Of a DNA stretch of 64,000 nt, positions 1 to 12,030 are shown in pieces. The stretch is from Parelaphostrongylus tenuis (taxonomy: Eukaryota; Nematoda; Chromadorea; Rhabditida; Metastrongylidae). Each line of letters begins with the position of its first letter. Position 1 is the stretch's first letter. The stretch is from the NCBI GenBank assembly GCA_019055375.1, contig JAHQIW010000415.1, positions 62,001-126,000 of the forward strand, written 5' to 3'. Made by a program: the position numbers and the translations under genes. The notes under the pieces were generated by a model. The model ran no database searches and was not told where the DNA came from. It was given only the letters and a program-made list of their open reading frames with translations.

Positions 1-633
1 TAATACGTTCTACTTTACCCCTCTTACTCTCCCAACATTGCAGCGCCAGATTATTACTTGGAATTACCAGATTTAAACTACAAATTGATTGCAAATATGA
101 AAGGGATGACGTTTTTAGCTGCAAAAATCGTTATCTTCAAAACCCTATGAAATTCATCATACGGGATATTTTTCGTGTAAAAAGCTTATAAATAAGTAGT
201 GTTTCTAACGCACTTTAGAATAAAAAAACTTGGATACTTAACTTTTACTATTATTATAGGGAAAATGGCAGAGTCATGCTTGCACACCCAATATTAGGCC
301 CGTATGAAAGTTGAGTAAGAATCCACTGGATTATAGAATGCATGAGCTGCAACGAATATGTGAGAACTATGTGGTAACTAGCACCAAAGCTGGGAATCAC
401 GTTTTTTATCATGAATCAAAGAAAGATGAGGACTTTTTAGACAAATAATGTAGCATAAAATGCTCAAGAATGTGTGGAATTTAGCAGAGATTTAGAGAAA
501 AAGAATCTGTGCACAGATGTCGATATTGCGACGTTAAAAATTCGTTAGCGACAAGTTTATTGACGGAGTAAATCTTTGAACTAAGCGAAGTCGAACAATA
601 ATAACTGTAAAATAAAGCTTCATTTGAATATAC
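1..633. other. No gene seen
   Basis: AT-rich sequence downstream, on the minus strand, of the last recognised receptor exon. I looked for TM6 and TM7 exons here and found none. It is probably intron or 3' flank. Confidence 0.4.
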
Positions 634-1361
634 CTGTCTCATGCGTAAAATAATAAATACGTATATAACGCCAGACAATAGAATGCAAACTATACGCATG
701 AGTAATACGTATAAATGAAATCCTGGATAAACGGCTTCAGAAGTGAGACACAACTTGGAGACCAATGCTGGATCGTTCATAGTGAGAACGAAGTTCACCA
801 CACTGGGAATCAGTACAACCATAGTCGGAACTGGAATTTTAATCAGTAAGTGGAAAGAAACCTCATGTTTTTTTTCAACTTGCCTTTGATTCGTGCACTT
901 TTGTCGGAAAGTTTGTGTTGTTTGTCACCCAGTAAATGATAGATTCTCTTTTTCATTTCTGGTTGTCTTTGAAAATCCTTATAATAAAAGGAGAAAAGGT
1001 AAAGCTTTAAGAATTGAGATACTCCTTATAGTAACGCTATGTGGCCGTCACCATTCGTAACATCGTATCAAGTCAGTATTTTCTATTATCTTAGAAAGTA
1101 CTAAACTGCCAACTCCGTGCCAACGTAAAATTTATCTAGACTTTATGATCAAGCTAGCAATCGTGTGTGTTTCGCAGGGCATCTCTAATTACCATGCTAC
1201 ATGTGTGCAATTCGCTCGTTTTCTGAAGTTCTTCACTGAAAAATCTTTAAGGAAGTGAATTGCGTTTAATGATTTCGAGGAGTCATTCGTAATTTGGATA
1301 CAATGCTAAGTACAGTGATCGTTTTCTTTCTTTTCGCCAAAGAGTTTGCAGCATTAATTCA

Positions 1362-1690
1362 CTGATAAGGATATAATATGTTCTGAGCTATGCTTAAGTG
1401 CTATACAGGCGCCTGTTTCATCCTACCAGTACTCATCAGTGATATCGTTCCTCGGCTTAGCCGATCCCTTAAGGTTATCCTCCTCTATGAAGGAATCGAT
1501 ACCGAGTAATAAATCACCACCAGTCAGATGATGGAATTCACTGACATTGTGGTGATCGGCAGTCGAACTTGTGGCTTTCCCACAAGGATAGGCTGAACCG
1601 AGGACGGTGCTAGTGATGAGTCCCGGTAGGACGAAACAGGCGCCTCTATAGCACTTAGGCAGGGCTCAAAACATGTTACATCTTTATGAG
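1362..1690. mobile_element. Foldback MITE, family F1 (GGCGCCTGTTTCGTCC)
   Basis: A non-coding inverted-repeat element. Left arm: GATAAGGATATAATATG, then CAGGCGCCTGTTTC and an ACTCATCAGTG segment. The right arm has the same pieces inverted (GATGAGTCCCGGTAGGACG, AACAGGCGCCT, CTTTATGAG). It has three relatives in the window (49179, 54917, 55197). It lies in intron 4 of the receptor gene. No transposase is encoded, so it is non-autonomous. Confidence 0.8.
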
Positions 1691-1889
1691 ATTATTATTG
1701 CTTGAGCTAGCTCTGTAGAAAGGCGATCGAATGAAAAAGCATTAATTTATCTTAATTATTGTGCTGTCCCACGATTCCTTTCTCAACTCGGCACTTTTAC
1801 TGATTCAATTGTTATTTAATTGGAAAAAAACGATTAACAATGAAATCGTCACCATGACCAAATGATGAAACCATTTTCTGGATAGAGAA

Positions 1890-2415
1890 TGGATGAGGTC
1901 TCTTCAGAAAAAAAAGAGGCTGGTGATCAAAGTGGTCGGGGAGGTCATTTCTGAGCTGGCTGTAGTTTCTGAATTTTTCCTTCCGCGGATGCTGCTTCAG
2001 GGTGCGGAAGAGACGGTAATTCGGGCAATATCAGGCTATACAGTGGATGAGGTGCGTGGTCAAGCACTGCTTCTTCAAAATGTGGCGAGTTGACTTTGCA
2101 ATCTGAGATCGATCCTGTCCTGGCGAAGGACGACACTGAGTCGTTTGAACGCTTCCCTCGCACTGATTGCGATCAACTTTCGGAGTTGTTCACCGTGGGT
2201 ATCGGTATTGGTTGTCTGTTTTCGAGCAGTTCCCATTACGGCATGCCCTGCCAATCCCAGAAAACCGAGAACACAATCTTTCGAGCATGAAACTTGGATT
2301 TTGGTTGAAGTGGCTGGTTTTTTGGCAGCCAAAAGACGTGACGTGTGTAGTTCTCGTACCTGAAAGAGTTCTACTTGCGCCGTCACAGCGGAATACTACG
2401 GTCGTGGTTGGTTAA
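1890..2415. other. GC-richer stretch, open on both strands, unassigned
   Basis: About 0.5 kb with higher GC than its surroundings and overlapping open frames on both strands. The longest runs 103 codons on the minus strand (2386-2075), with 82 codons on the plus strand (2167-2415). I recognise no motif, and no frame is clearly favoured. The openness may simply reflect base composition. It lies inside the large receptor intron, so a decayed mobile element is the simplest guess. Confidence 0.3.
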
Positions 2416-2837
2416 CGCATAAGATGTCTATTTAGAGACCACTTAGTGGATGGCCATTCCATTTGCATGGTGAATGATGATACTACAACCATATCCAAAT
2501 GTTTGGTTCATATCGCCTTTTAGCAATAACCCGATTTGAAATAGAAAAAAAATGAATACAACAATAGTGTCAAAGAAGTTGTAGGGCAGCGCATTATTAT
2601 ACTAATTCTACACAACTTGTCCTTTATATTTAACACGGAAAAGCTATCACTTATTCCACTTGGCTCGACCTTTCGTGTCTATCATCTATGTTCTTCCAAA
2701 ATTACTGCGTCTGGGTTTGACTGCTACTAATCTTGAAATAGACAGCCCAGAGTAATCCCACTTGGCTGCAGAGAGTGAATTTTCTCATAAAAGTCTAGTT
2801 TTCTTTTTATGATCTATCTAATTATGAACTTTTTAAC

Positions 2838-3218
2838 TGCTCGTTTCGAGTGCTTCCTTGAGACCACGCTAAGATTTCGATACAACTGAATAGATAGTAT
2901 TTGAGCGTAGTCTTAAGAAAACACTTGAAACGAACGGTATAAATTCAAAATTACCAGCCAAGAGGAGTGCACAACATTGCCGCTATAGTGATTTATTTCA
3001 CTTGATGGAACAAGTAAATTGTACGTTGTCGCCTATTCTACGTGTAAAAGGGTACGGGTTCTCGAGAGAAGATTGTCTCAAGACTAAGGACCTGCCCGAC
3101 TGACGAAGCTGCTAAAGACAAAACACGTGTATCGGGCTTCACAAGTGCTCATAATAGACCACATGACACCACACATGACTTCACAAGTGCACATAAAAGA
3201 CTACATGGCTCAAATGAT
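2838..3218. mobile_element. Foldback element, family F3 (CACGTGT..CACAAGTGC end)
   Basis: Begins with a hairpin whose arms (about 2842-2885 and 2900-2940) both carry CGTTTCAAGTGTTTTC-like sequence. It then has an internal part with ACGTTGTCGCCTATTCTACG and ends with AAAACACGTGTATCGGGC and ACAAGTGC. The same order recurs at 63385-63775, and related ends occur at 34.7 and 40.5 kb. It is non-coding. Its right end is interrupted by the SINE at 3229. Confidence 0.6.
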
Positions 3219-3228
3219 AATTATAAGA

Positions 3229-3526
3229 CAAAAAGCTAGAAAGGCTCTCGACGTTGATCAATCCCTGAGGATCGCCGTAAATTCTGTTCAATTTTTAACT
3301 TCTTTAGAGGTGATTAATAGCATATCTGGCCTTTACCATGAGTCGCGGTGGCCGCCCGCTGAACTGAGTCAGTGCTGCTTATCCTCCCAGACAAGTCTGG
3401 GACCAGTCTGGTACCAATTTACCGAACTCGGAGGGATGAATAGCTTGGTGAGCCATGAGCGCGAGTTCGAATCATTGACCCCGTGTGAGACGCAGAGCAC
3501 CTCTAACCACTGCACCACATGCTCTC
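3229..3526 (-). mobile_element. tRNA-derived SINE, family S2, with 10-bp target duplication
   Basis: About 298 bp flanked by AATTATAAGA at 3219-3228 and 3527-3536. On the minus strand the head near 3520 reads GTGGTGCAGTGGTTAGAGG, a good RNA polymerase III A box with a tRNA-like D-arm. It is followed by GATTCGAACTC, close to the B-box consensus. A second copy at 18842-19131 is colinear over its whole length and has its own target duplication. The tail is short and carries no poly(A). I infer mobilisation in trans by a LINE such as RTE. Confidence 0.85.
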
Positions 3527-3989
3527 AATTATAAGATATATTGAAAATTTGCAGCCTTTAATGACCAACTATTTTGACATGCGGTTTTTTATCTCTAATA
3601 ATCTTCGACTCAGTAGTGAAATTGAGCATTTCGCGGATGGCTCAGCTAAGAGTAAACTTAACGCGAGGTAGTACATCTTCAATTGTTGCTATCGTGTATG
3701 CTATTATTGCATTATCCTTCATGATCAATGGTTCCATCTTGTGCTCCAAATCACCTAAGTGCACTCGTCTTTTTATCAAGATGGGTAAGTTGTTAACACA
3801 CACGTCTAGAAGGAAGAATGTTAGATTGAGCAAAAAGTTTTGGGAAATTTTCAAAAATGTCGTTTTTTTTAACATCTTCGAGATGTTTGTTTTACTGATA
3901 AAAAGCCTATTGAGCAGTCTCATTTGCGCATATTGATCCACCATTCCTAAAGACAAGATTTGGCGATCAAACAAAACTGTTTATCCGAA

Positions 3990-4165
3990 ATAATTTTATT
4001 TGACCGCCTTGCGGTGTTATGATGTTACTATGGACCCAATGATGATGTAGTGCGGTGTGCAAAAACACTTGCGTGATACCGGCTGACGTAAGCGTTTTTG
4101 CACACCACTCTACATCAGAATTGTTTATATTTGACCGTTTTAGCAGTAGTATCATGTTTCAATAT
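3990..4165. mobile_element. Foldback element F2, tRNA-like core missing
   Basis: Starts TTATTTGACCG and contains GTATGATGTT-type sequence. It has inverted arms GTGCGGTGTGCAAAAAC and GTTTTTGCACACCACTC around a short centre and ends with another TTTGACCG block. The arms match copies at 4166, 23125 and 33222, but the tRNA-like part found there is absent. Confidence 0.6.
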
Positions 4166-4560
4166 ACCCAGTGATATAGAGTGATGTGCAAAAATTTTTA
4201 TGTCAGATGGGATTCGCACCCAAATCTCGCCCTATCCGGGGGCGCGTGCTCAACCGTTGCACTACCAACGCCCATTTTGCTAAATGTCGGTTAAATAAAA
4301 ATAATTCTGTCTGATCATCAATACCCAATATCTGCCAGCATAAGGGGATTCAAGGTTTATTGTGACTACCCACTCCAGATCGTTGATAGTTGATTGCTGA
4401 CAGACGCGTTGCAGCGTAAAGAGAGTGGTGCCAAAACGGGCGTCGGTAGTAGTGCAGCGGTTGAGCACGCGTCCCCGAATAGAGTGAAATGTGGGTTTGA
4501 ATCCCAGCTGACGCAAAAGTTCTTGCACATCACTGGGTATATTTGACGACTCTTAAAGTT
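4166..4560. mobile_element. Foldback element F2 with two inverted tRNA-like segments
   Basis: Between inverted GATGTGCAAAAA and TCTTGCACATCAC arms lie two tRNA-like pieces facing each other. The minus-strand piece is at about 4200-4272 (GTGCAACGGTTGAGCAC, then GTGCGAATCCCA) and the plus-strand piece at about 4445-4515 (GTGCAGCGGTTGAGCAC, then GGTTTGAATCCCA). Each has a D-arm-like GTGC..GCAC stem and a B-box-like motif. They are too degenerate and too embedded in a repeat to be functional tRNA genes. Confidence 0.6.
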
Positions 4561-6809
4561 GCAGATAAGATTTATGAGGGTGAACGTGGTGGCACGGCGG
4601 CAAAATCGACTGCGAGCAGATGGTTTAAGCGATCCAAAAAAGCTATTGCTGTTGTTTTTTCTTAATTTGCACATAGGAGCAAAATCTTGAAAAATTCCCC
4701 AAAACTGCTTTTTCAACTCTATATTGACTTCATAAATCGATGCGCCATGAAAAAGATTCTGGAAACGAAGAAATGACCGCTCCGAATCTTTTTACTCCAA
4801 ATGTTCATTATGAAGAGAGTACACTCAAGATTCACCTGAGCAGGCATACTATATGTTTGCAGAAGGGACAATGAAAAAAGCAGAGATAGTGAAGGAATCA
4901 GAACAAAAAAGATAAACGATAGAGATTCACTTACTTCCAATAATGCCACAGTTATACCTTTTATCAAAATTCATGTATTTGAGTGGAATTGATATTGCCA
5001 ATAAGCGATCAAATGCAACTACCAGTGACAATATTCCCTTAAATAATAGATTTCATAGAAATTTGTACTCGGAACAGTTCAGTGCATCATCAATACTTTC
5101 TAAGAGGTACTGTCCTGAAAATCAATGAAGCTTTTGATATAAACATTTTTAAATTCAAAGAATTTCAATATATGGCATGGAGTCTAGTATGCGTGTATTT
5201 CCATTCATGAATAAGGAACAACTGAACCATATGAGATATTATGACGCAAAATGGATCCACCAGAAAAGGCCTCAGATAGATGAGGCAGAAAGAAAAACTT
5301 AGGCATTTATCACCTGTATTTGATAGGAGATCGTCAGTAAGTGCACTTCAAATTTTCTATTACACTCTGAACGCTCAATGAATACCATACCTAAATTATC
5401 TTATTTGAATAGTCTCCTATTTATATCGATTGACTTCTACCTATTGATAAATGAATAAATATATCACCGTGCTCGCCAAGATTCCATATTTCCGCATAAC
5501 GATGTATTCCACTCAAAATGAATCCCATTCCAAATGCGAGATCAGTGACGGCAAGTGCAGTAATCACTTGAATCACATTTTTTTTTGGATTCTTCCTTGC
5601 TTCACTATGTTCATATCTTTGAAATGAAAACTAATAAGGTGCGCAATTCTTAAATTTTTTGAATACACTACCATTTCTGTTTTTAAACTTTTTCCATAGA
5701 TCGATTTGTAATCACAAAAATATGTAGTTAGGCTTCGCAAAAGATCGAATCGGATGGCACCTTCCGACGAGGTCTGTACCATCTCTAGTCGTGGACAGAG
5801 ATGCGTGATCATCCAATGGCAGTAACAATATGATGTTATGTCACCTTATCTTTTTTATTGGCAGCGAAGCTCTTAAACTGAAGGCAATTTTTTGCTTATT
5901 CAATCTTGGAACTTGATGGTCTGTTGTGATGCTTATTCAATCATTAATTCTTCATCTTAAGCTCAGTAGTTGTTTTCCATGATGCGATCACTTCTGATAT
6001 TGCGTTCTGTGTGGAACATAAATCACATTGAAAATGCTGTTATTTTATCTACGCAGTACCTTCTATGAATGCTTCTGTATTATGCCCACCCGACTTTGGT
6101 TTCATACTAGACTCCTGTTCTTGTTCTGATTCAAAAGGACATAAGTGATGTATTTCCTGGTCACTGTTTTGTTATCGCTAATGCAGTATCTTCCACAAGC
6201 TCGATTTTTCTTAACAGCCATTGTCAAAAACTTTTTTGCGACATGAATATTTTTGTGCCACAGAACTGAATTTTGTCTTTCCAACTATGCCGTCTGCAGA
6301 GCCTAACTCGTTATTAGGCATGTCACTGATGTCATCGACGGCAACAATCAGCTATTAGCCTCAAAAGCTCCCGGCCATCTCGTTGCTACCGCTCCGTACT
6401 ACCTGTACGACTAAAGATAATCGTTAATGTATGGTTAGATCGTCTCAGAAGCAAGCACCTCTCATAGACGAGTGGAGAAAAAACCGTAGATGAGCTACCT
6501 TAATGCTGCGTTCATATAGTTCACTATGCACAATCAGTTGATTATAAGAATTTTTTTCTTCAAACTATATAATCAAAAGGAAATAATGAAATACCTTGGA
6601 ATTCTCGCCGTGATCTCAATGATTTGACCAGAATCATCGTTAAGGCTAATGGAGTATTAAGGATCACAGCGATGGAACCTGCAATAACCAGAGATCAGAA
6701 AACATTGCAAGTTTCTCCTTGAAGCGATTTTTTTCCATAAATCCAATACCATACCTTCGATTAAATAAGCATAAACAGTTTCCTTCAGTACTCTAACATT
6801 TGTTTCCAT

Positions 6810-9795
6810 ATTGATTTTTCAAAAACGAAGTTTTTTTGTGAACCTGTAGAACAACCATTGAAATTCGCTCACATTGAAAGCTACGGAATATAGCAAAAAT
6901 ATTTACAACGGCATTAGAGGAACGATAACACTGGAGTGGACAAAGAAAATCAGTTTGAATTTTTTTTCAATTTATTTCAATCTATCATTTTGTCCTTGTA
7001 AATGAGTTAAAATACGAGGCGTATTCAAACGGCGTGTAAGAACAGCTTAGAGCTAGCTGTTCGAGCCTAAAATATGAGGTCAATCTCAAATAATCTCATG
7101 GGTTGTGCTTCTAATCTACCAGTAGCGTTGTATATGGATACACCAAACTTGTCAGGTGCTCAGTGATGGGTTAGGAAAGAGCATGTATCATTTAAAACAG
7201 ATACGGTTCCAATTTATAGACTTCAAAAAGATCATGGTCTCCATTAGTCGGTAGTGCGGTACCGTACTAACGACCACGTATCCAATGCAGTCCACCTCCA
7301 ACCACTACCGTGTAAGAGACATAGGGCGTAATGATAAAAGCTGCGTGGGAATGGGCCGAACTGCAAGCTTTGTTTTCTCTTGAGCTATAATAATTCATTT
7401 CTGATTGTTTACAGTCCCTTGTCTTTGTTGAGGAGATTGTGATGGAAGTCGCCAAGATGACTTCAGTGAGGAAATGAAATTATTCAAAAATTAGAAATGG
7501 AAATAGAAATTATAAAAAATAAAGTTTCTTGCGCAATGGTCAAAAAGACAATGAGGGTTCTTTGCAAAACTCATAACTCTATTACATTATAAATATCTTG
7601 AGAAATTACCAATAATATTTTCAGTTGTACTCACAGTTAGCAAAAGTTTTCCAAAACTCTCTGACGAGGAGAAAACATTATACTATCTGCATGTGGGCCG
7701 GTGCTCTTTGATTTCTAATTTTTTTTGGATTTCTAAATTTTCTTTCGTGTGGAGACGTCCGCACACAAATCCACAACCGATTAGTGGCATGGACAAAGAA
7801 CAGTTGAATAAGTATCGATTTTTTTACTGTATGGTCATTCTTATACAGCACATCAACAATTGTTTTTTTACCGCACCAATATTTGCACATTTTTAACGAC
7901 CTATAACTCTCTTATCAGAGTTTCTTGTCTAGCAAAAGAGTTTGCTTCTTCATTTCTTCATCTGTTTTCGTCTTTTAAAATAGCGCTTAATTACCAGTTG
8001 TACTAACAAACGGGTCAGAGTGCAAAGGAAGTCATGATACAACCTAATAATTATCATCAGCATGCTATAAAATATGGTAAATGGAGATTAGCCAGTGAAC
8101 AGTTTTCATATTCTCCGCTTAAGAAGCTGTGGGATCGACTGAAACAGTTGAGAGACAGCGAGCATAGTCGTTCCTCAATAAATAAAAAAATGAAGAGATA
8201 GATTTCTGCGAAAATGGTTTTCTTTTCGGCACACATAACTGCGTGAGGATGACTCTTTTGACTGTCTATCATGATACCAAAACTTTAATGAGAGGAAGCA
8301 AACTTTTCAGAGCAAATTTTTCCATGGCGGCACATTTTCTGTGCTTATTGTCATCAGCAGGGTCCTTTACATAATTCTTTTTCATTTCACCTATTCTCAA
8401 ATTATACAGATACATATCCTGTTCCAGTGTACCTCCGAGGCGAAGCGTTTTCTGTATTGGAAAAGTTACTAGGGATCGCGGGTAAAGATCATAGCATAGT
8501 TCCCAAGATCAACTAATTTCGGCACTGATTGAATAATTCAGTTTTTACCCTTCATAGGCAGTACCAAAGTTAATAATAACAGAACTTATTGATTACAGCA
8601 GTAGGACAGCGCAGTAGCAGAACAATAACTGACGTTCTGGAGCTTTCGCCTTCTTGAGACCTTGGAAGAGTCGCATTGACATGCAATCTACTCAACCAAA
8701 TATTTTCGTAACCAAAAAGATAGAACTTAGTATATAGGTATTAAATCAGGTAGTGAATAGCTTCATTTATATACACTCACCGTTTATTGTTTAATGGTCC
8801 TCCAAATATGTAGACCAGTCGAGCAGAGTTTAGCAAGGTGAGGAATGTGCGTGGCTTGAAAAATACATATGAAAAATGGCGAAAAGTCACGCGTAATGAC
8901 GAGGCACTCAACTTTACAACTCATACCCGCATTTTTAGCTCAAATCCAAAGCGTCCGAGAATTTCTCGCCTATAAAACTTTGTCAAAGGATATTACTTCC
9001 ATCTCAAAATCTTTGCTATGTGTGTGCGTACATGGAAACGCTGATTGCACGAGCATTCAAGTACAGTTCACCTAATCACTTGTGAAGCGTGCCGGACGAA
9101 TACATGGGCGATACGGGAAGATCGCTCTGTCTTCGTATATAAGAACACCTAACCGGTAAACTTAGAACTATATTAAACCAAACATTTCGTTAGGCGCGCA
9201 TATGGCAGAGACACATAACGAACCAGATATGGAATAGGAGTGAATGACCTTGCAAAGTAACATAAGATCTAGCACGGAAAACTCCCCAAGCGCTGTGGAT
9301 TCATGCCAGAAATGCGGAAATAAACTGCAAAGATAAGTGCCTTGTCATCATGCGTGACTTTGCGCCTTTTCTCTGATTTTTGATCTGAGTCACGCACACT
9401 CTTCACTCATTAAAAATTGTGCGGCTGATCAACATAATATTTGGTGGACCATAAAACATGAATACGGTGAATGTACATATGAAAGCTATTCACTAAGCCA
9501 TTTTCTTGCTTTGAAATCTATCTACTTGGTTGAAAAAGTATTTGACTAAGTAGATTGCTTGTCAGTTTTACATATTCTGAAGAAGGCGAACCATCCGTAA
9601 CCTCAGCCGTTGTATTGTTTCTGTGATGTATTATTAGGATGAGGCAAAGGTGCCCTAGCAACCGCCGAAAACTCGAAGTTTATACATATATTCAATTGAA
9701 AACAATATTTATTCTTCAAAATATAAGCCATCGCTATCTTTGGATTTTTGCTAAATATCTGCAAGGCTTCGGATCTGCTCGGAATATTATTTTCG
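6810..9795. other. No gene or clear repeat seen
   Basis: AT-rich, with only short chance open frames in all six readings. This is the 5' flank of the receptor gene on the minus strand, so its promoter may lie just above 6809, but I can point to no specific element. Short exons without hallmark motifs could be missed here. Confidence 0.4.
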
Positions 9796-9804
9796 GGCTT
9801 TCAA

Positions 9805-10085
9805 TCAAATATTCCTGACGTGCCTCTTCAACTTGCTTAAATGTTTCGTATCGGTGTCAACGCAAGAAATTTTCTGTTCAGCGAAAAAGCCCATAATCGG
9901 ACGGCGCAGCATCTGGACTGTAGGCTTGGTGCGGAAAGACCTTAACTCTTTCCTATTTACCACACTTTTCCTTGGAATTCTTTGCGATGTGAAGTTTGCC
10001 ATTGTCTTGATAAAACAGTGCACACCTTCGGCAGGTCAATTTTGGGTTCTTTTCCTACAACGTATCGTAGACTCGGTATGACTAG
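9805..10085 (-). pseudogene. Mariner transposase C-terminal remnant
   Basis: Read on the minus strand and allowing frame changes, this stretch gives YQDNGKLHIAK, then VFPHQAYSPDAAPSDYGLFR, then TFKQVEEARQEY. These match the end of mariner (DD34D) transposases, where the catalytic Asp of the HDNARPH motif and the SPDLAPSDY block are diagnostic. At least two in-frame stops and a frame change make it non-functional. No terminal repeats were identified. An N-terminal mariner remnant at 19.9 kb is a separate fragment. Confidence 0.75.
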
Positions 10086-10089
10086 TGTT

Positions 10090-12030
10090 GCCGTGGGAGT
10101 TTCTCATGGATTTATTTTTGAGAAATTTTCGTGAATTTACAGTAACCGATACTGTGTGTAATAAACACAAAATCTGAGTTTTCGCGGGTGTTAAGGATCT
10201 TTTTTCTTCAAAATAGTACTTTGGCGCGATTTACTGCTTTACCAGCTATCTCTATCTCTGATACGAAGCTTTAAAGCGTGCCAAAAAAATTGTAGAAGAC
10301 TATTAATTTATGGGAAAATGCTGCACAAATCAATCTAAAACGATTTTCAGGTAGTAAATTTGTACATGATGCCTCGTTCAAACTTAAGAGCAAGATTACG
10401 TCTTCGGTCCTCAAGTTATAAGTTTGATGCTTGCAAAGTGGACACGAAGAACGCTAGAAGAAGAATATGACACACACAAACGGAAAGAACACGATGATTT
10501 CTGTCCAGATGCGATTAATGTTCTGCTTGTCATACGCGCGTCTGGAAAACCTAGATGTCAAGGAGACAGATTGAGAAGATAATCAACGATCTCAATGAAA
10601 GGAACAGCATCTCCTTTAAGGTTACTCGAAACGATGTCTAAGACGTTGACAGTGAGAGAGAGAGAGATATATATATAATCAGTGCAACGGTAAAGGTTCT
10701 CTAGAAAGATTTTTCTCAATCACTACGCGTATAGAAGAGCAAAATTTTTTACGACTTCCAAGTTTTAGAAACAGATGGCCACAATAAGAAAAGCTTCAAC
10801 AGCTGAGAAAAATTTTGTGGAGGATTTGAGCTTATCATTCGATGTTGAAGCAGCTTCACACTCTAATGACCAAAATGCTCTGAAATGTATACCATTTAGA
10901 TGCTTCTAAGTTCCTTACAATTGATTTCGCTTTTACATAAATTCTATGTGGATTCGTGTCTGTTTAGCTGTCTCATAAGCGAGAGGCTCCCTATAACACA
11001 GCACTTGTCTACGAAATATTGCTCTCGTATCCGTGTAGCTCCACTAAATCTGTGAAAGTAGTTTTTTCAGTGATGCCATTTAGATGTAAGCACTTGAAGA
11101 TTACGGAAGACGTGGTAGTTGGATTCGTTTCCACAAGCAACTGACCATACTGGCGCGGTCCTAATTTAATGGTCACTAGATGAAAAATAGATTGTTTGGG
11201 GCTTGGGATTAAACCAGTGACATTACGTATAATGTGATGCACTATCTAGTGCACCATATTGCCTTCTGAATGGAAAAAAACAAATAGAAATTGCGTGGGA
11301 GAAGTATACAATTGGAGGAAGTAGAACATATGAAGAGTTCAAGAGGGCTACAAGAAAATCTGCAGAATTACAGCTAGTTGTTGTGATTCTAGCAACAATA
11401 AACATTTTTTTCTATTATCAGTGGCAGATGCCACATAGATTCAAATGTCAATAAAGTTTCCAAGTTCGATGCAGAAAAAATTTTGATACTCTGATTGCCT
11501 TGAGTAAAGACTACAAATCAAGTCCGACAGTTATTTCGGACGTAATTGCGGCAACTTTTAATTTTCAATGTGAACAATGAGTCAAGTAAAAAGATTGTCA
11601 TATCTGGCGAATCCCGACAACGTTGAGCAATTTTCAATGACGTAACGGCTAAGACGTTTTCGCAAAAAAAAAGCAAAATTTGGACCCGATTACTTTTGTT
11701 AATGACAATGATTGTGATGCCGCAAATTCAATGGAGGAGGTGATGGAGTTTTTAGTTTCAAATGAGTGCTAATCTAAGTTAGTCGCATTTATAACTACTT
11801 TAGAATTATTTGAGTAGACCTAATAGTAGGCAACTCTTTGCTCGCTAATGTTAACCTACAGAGTTTTAGCGTAGCGAGTATGCGTGAGATTCTGCGTCGC
11901 CTGCACTCTTGTCAATCCCACCAATCTGGCGTTTACAATTTTTTAGTTCAGAAATTGTTAGATTAATCAGAATATGGGAGCTGTAATGGCTAATGAAACC
12001 ATAGAATAATATATGATCCCTTGTGCGTAA
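10090..12030. other. No gene seen; short GA/TA simple repeat at about 10650
   Basis: AT-rich non-coding DNA. The only distinct feature is a GAGAGAGAGA run followed by TATATATATA near 10650-10677. The open frames at 11009-11405 show no recognisable motif. Confidence 0.4.

Larger units (their letters stand above)
634..6809 (-). pseudogene. 7TM chemoreceptor-like GPCR, five exons, in-frame TGA in TM3
   Basis: A rhodopsin-like serpentine receptor reconstructed from five minus-strand exons: 6809-6755, 6678-6595, 5566-5441 (or 5468), 5114-4935 and 830-634. All junctions are in phase: Gly from G|GT, Val from G|TG, Gly from G|GA, Ile from A|TT. Exon 1 starts METNVRV and exon 2 carries TM1, ending in the basic loop LRSRREFQ. 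Exon 3 has TM2 (ALAVTDLAFGMGF), exon 4 has TM3 and the DRY-like motif FDRLLAISIPLKY, and exon 5 has TM4 and TM5 ending YVFIILRMRQ. The reading is open except for a TGA at 5053-5055 inside TM3. TM6 and TM7 were not found and would lie beyond base 1. The loop and TM2 style resemble nematode Srsx-like chemoreceptors, but the family assignment is inference. Such receptors act in sensory-neuron membranes. Intron 4 (831-4934) is swollen by repeats. The exon structure is well supported; pseudogene status depends on the single stop being real. Confidence 0.72.

Noticed and set aside
3574..3974. Overlapping 120- and 110-codon frames on opposite strands with hydrophobic runs
   Set aside because: No GPCR or other motif, and the receptor reading passes over this region as intron; likely chance in AT-rich DNA.
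4200..4515. Candidate tRNA genes (B-box-like GGTTTGAATCCC and D-arm-like stems)
   Set aside because: They occur inside the repeated F2 foldback family, lack a convincing acceptor stem and recur in several degenerate copies, so they are tRNA-derived repeats and not tRNA genes.
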